From the NCBI RefSeq assembly GCF_015159595.1, contig NZ_CP063304.1, positions 1,302,001-1,366,000 of the forward strand: a stretch of DNA of 64,000 nt, given 5' to 3'. The notes beneath the pieces were generated by a model. That model made no database searches and was not told the DNA's origin. It saw only the letters and a list, made by a program, of their open reading frames with translations. Below, piece after piece: positions 63,434 through 64,000 of this stretch (within the stretch, counting starts at the first letter, position 1; each line of letters opens with the position of its first letter). This DNA is from Blautia liquoris (GTDB lineage: Bacteria > Bacillota > Clostridia > Lachnospirales > Lachnospiraceae). The position numbers were made by a program, and so were the translations under genes.

Positions 63434-64000
63434 AGGCGGAATAGGAAAATCAACAATTGTATCCAATCTTGCAGCCGCATTTGCTTATCAGGGATTAAAG
63501 ACTGCAGTAATCGGCTGTGATCCAAAGGCGGATTCGACCAGAAATCTGACCGGAAGAAGGATTCCAGCTGTTTTAGATCTCATGCGCAGGGAAGAAGATT
63601 CGCTGTATACGTTGGGCTATAAAGAGATTATATGTGTCGAGGCGGGAGGACCAAGTCCCGGAACAGGATGTGCTGGAAGGGGGATCGTAGTTGCATTGGA
63701 TCGGATCAATGAGACACATATGCTTGATGATCGTGATATTGTGATTTATGATGTGTTAGGAGATGTTGTATGCGGGGGATTTTCGGCACCATTAAGAGAG
63801 AATGTAGCCGATGAAGTCTATCTTGTTACAACAAGCGATTTTATGGCTCTATATGCCGCTAATAATATCTGCATTGGAATAGAAAAATATGCAAAGGAAG
63901 GATCTGTGCGCCTTGCTGGGATAATTTACAACGGAAGAAGTTGTTTAGATTCCTGTGAAATGGCAGAGGAGTTTGCCACTGAGGTGGGAAGTCAGATAAT
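63408..64000 (+). CDS. Nitrogenase-superfamily NifH-like iron protein, 3' end outside the window
   Basis: Partial, 197 codons from a TTG at 63408 with AAGGAGG eight bases upstream. P-loop GKGGIGKST at residues 8-16, then GCDPKADST. Fe-S ligands Cys88 (GTGCAGRG) and Cys122 (DVVCGGF) match NifH Cys97 and Cys132; Arg91 corresponds to the ADP-ribosylated Arg100. A complete dinitrogenase-reductase-type electron donor by these signs. It would reduce the NifDK-like pair in ATP-dependent fashion. BchL/BchX/CfbC share this form, so NifH identity is not implied. Confidence 0.9.
   Translation, partial: MKKICVYGKGGIGKSTIVSNLAAAFAYQGLKTAVIGCDPKADSTRNLTGRRIPAVLDLMRREEDSLYTLGYKEIICVEAGGPSPGTGCAGRGIVVALDRINETHMLDDRDIVIYDVLGDVVCGGFSAPLRENVADEVYLVTTSDFMALYAANNICIGIEKYAKEGSVRLAGIIYNGRSCLDSCEMAEEFATEVGSQI

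Noticed and set aside
60733-64000. Conventional N2-fixing nitrogenase
   Set aside because: Two of three NifD cluster cysteines and the FeMo-cofactor ligands are missing, nifB/E/N are absent from the window, and control is by cobalamin.
60733-64000. Photosynthetic protochlorophyllide or chlorophyllide reductase
   Set aside because: No chlorophyll genes are nearby, the organism is an acetogenic spore-former, and only the general superfamily architecture is shared.
53017-64000. Prophage or integrated element
   Set aside because: No integrase, phage structural genes, tRNA attachment site or flanking repeats are visible; composition looks like the rest of the window.

Overview
The window comes from an anaerobic, spore-forming, acetogenic Clostridia bacterium, most likely a Lachnospiraceae member near Blautia. 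Four observations support this. It carries a nearly complete Wood-Ljungdahl (reductive acetyl-CoA) gene set. It has the sporulation gene spoIVA. It uses Firmicutes-type regulation (T-box, THF and cobalamin riboswitches, strong AGGAGG ribosome sites). Its genes are ordered as in low-to-moderate GC clostridia. I see no prophage, insertion sequence, CRISPR array or tRNA gene.

Layout. 1-9.1 kb is housekeeping: a 5'-truncated rnhB, yraN-like, yfiH-like, reverse-strand prs, then a DUF512 protein, der, plsY and gpsA, and a reverse-strand aldo/keto reductase. A 158-bp tandem repeat lies at 3.35-3.73 kb, and related modules recur near 9.3 and 36.6 kb. 9.5-26.2 kb is the acetogenesis region: a small His-containing protein, cooT-like, metF, cooS/acsA, cooC, acsB, acsD, acsC, acsE, acsV, DUF3786, a THF riboswitch with folT, fhs, fchA and folD. 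Together these turn formate plus CO2 into acetyl-CoA. They encode both the folate-bound methyl branch and the corrinoid/nickel carbonyl branch, plus cofactor activation, nickel insertion and folate uptake.

26.3-52.9 kb is mixed core genome: spoIVA, 6S RNA, galM, a SpoIID-like protein, a YihY protein, a large SpaA/Cna-B surface adhesin, a membrane MutS-like ATPase overlapping rnhA, T-box-tyrS, alaS, rpsU, cls, a D-Ala-D-Ala carboxypeptidase, scpAB, an RpiB-like isomerase with a DUF362 protein, a GreA-type factor, a ZIP transporter, an ABC exporter and an L,D-transpeptidase.

53.0-64.0 kb is the most unusual part and holds two divergent metal/chelate modules. The reverse-strand module is a MoeA homologue followed by a complete B12-type (FecCD-class) ABC importer; it resembles MolABC molybdate/tungstate systems. 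The forward module has a consensus promoter, a cobalamin riboswitch and an intrinsic terminator. It continues with a second B12-type importer (binding protein, permease, ATPase) and three nitrogenase-superfamily genes: NifD-like, NifK-like and a NifH-like iron protein that runs off the window. The NifK-like protein keeps all three P-cluster-type cysteines at exactly NifK spacing. The NifD-like protein keeps one and lacks recognisable FeMo-cofactor ligands. This pattern resembles tetrapyrrole reductases (DPOR, COR, CfbCD) more than N2-fixing nitrogenase. A B12-controlled uptake-plus-reduction system for a corrinoid or other metal chelate is my best candidate for an undescribed system.
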